A stretch of 8,280 nucleotides of DNA from Oscillospiraceae bacterium. GTDB taxonomy: Bacteria > Bacillota > Clostridia > Oscillospirales > Acutalibacteraceae. This document shows positions 6,942-8,280 of the stretch, piece by piece (position 1 is the stretch's first letter; every line of letters begins with the position of its first letter). The position numbers were made by a program, and so were the translations under genes. Under the pieces are notes generated by a model, which saw only the letters and a list, made by a program, of their open reading frames with translations, did not search any database and had not been told where the DNA came from. The DNA is taken from assembly GCA_028706415.1 (NCBI GenBank), contig JAQWBK010000066.1, positions 1-8,280 of the forward strand, read 5' to 3'.

Positions 6942-6950
6942 TGAGATTGC

Positions 6951-6987
6951 AAAAATGACAGGCGATTTAAACCGCCTGTCATTTTTT
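6951..6987 (+). terminator. Strong intrinsic terminator after nifU
   Basis: GACAGGCG (6957-6964) pairs perfectly with CGCCTGTC (6973-6980) around an 8-nt loop, and the flanking AAAAAT/ATTTTT extends the stem to 14 bp and supplies the U-tract. The A-tract on the left lets it work on the opposite strand too. It ends the rnhA-nifS-nifU transcript and insulates the next gene. Confidence 0.9.
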
Positions 6988-7033
6988 AATGGGTTGGAAC
7001 ATAATATTATTAAAAACCTTCGAGGTGAAATGT

Positions 7034-7330
7034 ATGATTGGCGGCACTTATAATATTTCGATGAAAATGTTTGACGAAATTGAGACCGGTACTGTTGAAT
7101 TTATTGAATCAGGCGGAAAGCTCAGCGGAACATTAAAAGCCGGGAGTATTGTAAGCTCCTTTTCTGATGGAATAATTAACGGGAACCATTTTGAGTTTTC
7201 CGGAATAATCCAAAAGTTCATTTTTAAAATTCAGTACACAGCTCGGGGGGATATCACCCAGGATAGGCTGACGGCCGAAGCGAATACAAAACACGGGGTA
7301 TTTAAAATAACCGGAGAGAGAATTAAATGA
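7034..7330 (+). CDS. Small beta-rich protein of unknown function
   Basis: I do not recognise a named family with certainty. The 98-residue protein begins MIGGTYNISMKMFDEIETG and is built of alternating short strands and turns: GTVEFIESGGKLSGTLKA, SFSDGIINGNHFEFSGII, FIFKIQYTARGDI and HGVFKITGER. This pattern (thin strands ending in G-T-L or F-S-G, then INGN-F-FSG, then a final F-ITGER strand) resembles small lipocalin-like or up-and-down beta-barrel domains seen in many bacterial hypothetical proteins. There is no signal peptide, membrane segment or cysteine pair. The ATG at 7034 is chosen because GAGGTGA (7022-7028) lies 5 nt upstream; an earlier in-frame ATG at 6989 lies at the edge of the terminator. 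It stands alone between two terminators and ends 1 nt before a GC-rich hairpin. A cytoplasmic location and single-gene transcription are inferred. Confidence 0.65.
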   Translation: MIGGTYNISMKMFDEIETGTVEFIESGGKLSGTLKAGSIVSSFSDGIINGNHFEFSGIIQKFIFKIQYTARGDITQDRLTAEANTKHGVFKITGERIK

Positions 7331-7331
7331 A

Positions 7332-7357
7332 CTACCCCGCGGCAAGCCGCGGGGTAG
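7332..7357. repeat. Perfect 12-bp GC-rich hairpin (REP-like)
   Basis: CTACCCCGCGGC (7332-7343) and GCCGCGGGGTAG (7346-7357) are perfect inverted repeats with only AA between them, so the physical loop is probably CAAG. The hairpin begins one base after the stop of the 98-residue gene. No T-run follows, so it is not a standard intrinsic terminator, though it could protect the 3' end. The GGGGTA edge is shared with the next element, suggesting one composite repeat. Confidence 0.75.
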
Positions 7358-7369
7358 CCAAAAGATACC

Positions 7370-7422
7370 GTTCAATTTTCGCTGTGAAACAGCGACCGCC
7401 GCTTCGCAGCGGGGTATTGAAC
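7370..7422. repeat. Compact three-way-junction repeat (REP/BIME-like)
   Basis: GTTCAAT (7370-7376) pairs with ATTGAAC (7416-7422) and encloses two hairpins: TCGCTG-TGAAA-CAGCGA (7379-7395) and CC-(G)-CCGCT-TCGC-AGCGG-GG (7396-7414, one bulged G). Only about three bases in the whole element are unpaired outside loops and the bulge, so it folds as a three-way junction in RNA or single-stranded DNA. Such structures are typical of palindromic intergenic repeats mobilised by Y1 (IS200/IS605 or RAYT) transposases. No transposase is in the window. Confidence 0.6.
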
Positions 7423-7452
7423 CCGGAAGTTCATAATAAAATATTATTAATA

Positions 7453-7494
7453 AAAAACGCCTTTCTTAAACCTGTGTAAAAGAAAGGTGTTTTT
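7453..7494 (+). terminator. Intrinsic terminator downstream of the 98-residue gene
   Basis: Positions 7453-7467 (AAAAACGCCTTTCTT) pair along all 15 bases with 7480-7494 (AAGAAAGGTGTTTTT), with one G-U pair, around a 12-nt loop, and the 3' arm ends in a T-run. The G-U pair forms only in plus-strand RNA, so the plus direction is favoured, although the A/T flanks could allow weak function both ways. It separates the small gene from trhA. Confidence 0.85.
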
Positions 7495-7546
7495 CTGTAT
7501 AAGCTTTTGAAATTTGAGCAAAATATAAATAGTTTAGAATATGCAC

Positions 7547-7575
7547 TTGCAAACTATGTGGTTTTGTGTTATTCT
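7547..7575 (+). promoter_or_regulatory. Predicted sigma-A promoter of trhA
   Basis: TTGCAA (7547-7552), a 17-nt spacer and TATTCT (7570-7575) preceded by TG form an extended -10 promoter. Transcription would start near 7582 and give a leader of about 68 nt. The -35 box overlaps TATGCACTTGCA (7540-7551), which nearly matches the dyad in the rnj promoter. Confidence 0.5.
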
Positions 7576-7649
7576 TCTTGTAGTTCCTATAACCAGATGT
7601 TCGCTTTATCGTTACTATTATTCAAGTAATCAAGGAAGGAAGAAATAAT

Positions 7650-8280
7650 ATGGCAACAGAAATCAAAAACAATGCCCCTCTCTATACATTAAGTGAGGAG
7701 ATCGGCAATTCAATTACACATGGGGTTGGGGCAGTAATCTCTATTGCCGGAATGGTCATGCTGCTTTTACGGGCAGGGGGTGGGCCGCTAGAAACGGTTG
7801 CGGTCGCAATTTATGGTGCATCAATGCTTCTTTTATTTTGCATGTCGTCCCTATATCATGCCATTACAAATGTAAAGGCAAAAAGAGTGCTGCGTGTTCT
7901 GGACCATACATCAATTTTTTTGATGATTGCCGGCACATACACCCCATATACCTTGATAGCTTTACGCGGTACAATTGGCTGGACAATATTCGGAGTTGTT
8001 TGGGCAACGGCTATATTCGGAATTGTGCTCAATTTTATCGGTCTGGAGAGATTTAAAAAAGTATCAATGGTATGTTATCTTGCAAGCAGCTGGAGCGTTG
8101 TGGTTGCAGCCATTCCGCTTTATAATACACTTCCTTGGAACGGCTTGATGCTTCTTTTTACCGGCGGCATTTTCTACACATTCGGGCTAATATTCTACCG
8201 TCAGAAAAAAGTGCGTTATACCCATATGACATGGCACTTCTTTGTTCTTGCAGGCGCCGTGTCTCACTATTTCAGCATTC
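7650..8280 (+). CDS. trhA: PAQR family membrane protein TrhA (hemolysin III / YqfA type), C-terminus cut
   Basis: This is a multi-pass inner-membrane protein of the hemolysin III family (progestin and adipoQ receptor superfamily), linked in bacteria to membrane fluidity homeostasis; direct hemolysis is doubtful for most members. 210 codons are visible. Family signatures are all present: EEIGNSITHGVGA (16-28), SSLYH (66-70), LDHTSIFLMIAGTYTPY (84-100), and THMTWHFFVLAGAVSHYF (191-208). H70, H196 and H206 correspond to the metal-binding histidines of the family. Hydrophobic segments are near 27-40, 49-65, 87-104, 110-131, 140-156, 164-183 and 196-210, giving the usual seven helices. Members are about 210-220 residues long, so only a few C-terminal residues are lost at the right edge. 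The ATG at 7650 has AGGA (7637-7640) 9 nt upstream. It is preceded by a terminator and its own promoter, so it is probably transcribed alone. Confidence 0.95.
   Translation, partial: MATEIKNNAPLYTLSEEIGNSITHGVGAVISIAGMVMLLLRAGGGPLETVAVAIYGASMLLLFCMSSLYHAITNVKAKRVLRVLDHTSIFLMIAGTYTPYTLIALRGTIGWTIFGVVWATAIFGIVLNFIGLERFKKVSMVCYLASSWSVVVAAIPLYNTLPWNGLMLLFTGGIFYTFGLIFYRQKKVRYTHMTWHFFVLAGAVSHYFSI

Noticed and set aside
6989..7033. Longer version of the 98-residue protein from ATG 6989
   Set aside because: The start is at the end of the terminator T-run, lacks a ribosome binding site, and adds 15 residues unlike the rest.
7003..7450. 11-bp direct repeat AATATTATTAA at 7003-7013 and 7440-7450 flanking the small gene and its repeat
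   Set aside because: It is low-complexity AT sequence in AT-rich spacers, so chance is the simplest explanation; it is not a convincing target duplication.

Overview
The window looks like chromosomal DNA from a low-to-mid GC Gram-positive bacterium, most likely class Clostridia. Evidence for this is the ribonuclease J gene, the nifS-nifU pair used as the housekeeping Fe-S system, the nucleotidyltransferase/phosphohexomutase fusion typical of Firmicutes, AT-rich intergenic DNA with sigma-A style promoters, and strong intrinsic terminators. No phage, plasmid, CRISPR, rRNA or tRNA signal was seen. The species cannot be named from the sequence alone.

Left part, minus strand (1-4329). A ribonuclease J gene starts with GTG at 1736 and runs off the left edge, so its last ~50-60 residues are missing. 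It has its own promoter (1811-1839) with a dyad in the spacer. Upstream of it, and terminated at 1861-1890, is a 775-residue fusion: a sugar-phosphate nucleotidyltransferase domain, a left-handed beta-helix linker, and a phosphomannomutase-like domain whose catalytic motifs are missing. A 220-bp divergent intergenic region (4330-4558) holds promoters facing both ways.

Middle part, plus strand (4559-6838). Ribonuclease HI (rnhA) is followed by cysteine desulfurase (nifS) and Fe-S scaffold (nifU). NifS takes sulfur from cysteine and NifU assembles the cluster on three cysteines. A separate promoter with a perfect ACCAA-A-TTGGT dyad in its spacer lies before nifS, suggesting control by an Rrf2-type (IscR/CymR-like) repressor. 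The word ATACTAA recurs in the intergenic regions of this block.

Right part, plus strand (6839-8280). Directly after the nifU stop is a ~103-bp nested palindromic element flanked by TGA duplications, which appears inserted between nifU and its terminator (6951-6987). Next is a 98-residue beta-rich protein of unknown function (7034-7330). A gene-free 319-bp stretch (7331-7649) holds a GC-rich perfect hairpin plus a compact three-way-junction fold (REP-like), a terminator (7453-7494) and a promoter (7547-7575). A TrhA/hemolysin III family membrane protein starts at 7650 and is cut by the right edge only a few residues before its expected end.

The genes are mostly housekeeping. The unusual material is the degenerate mutase domain, the two structured intergenic elements, and the dyads in the rnj and nifS promoters. 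No clearly new multi-gene system is visible.
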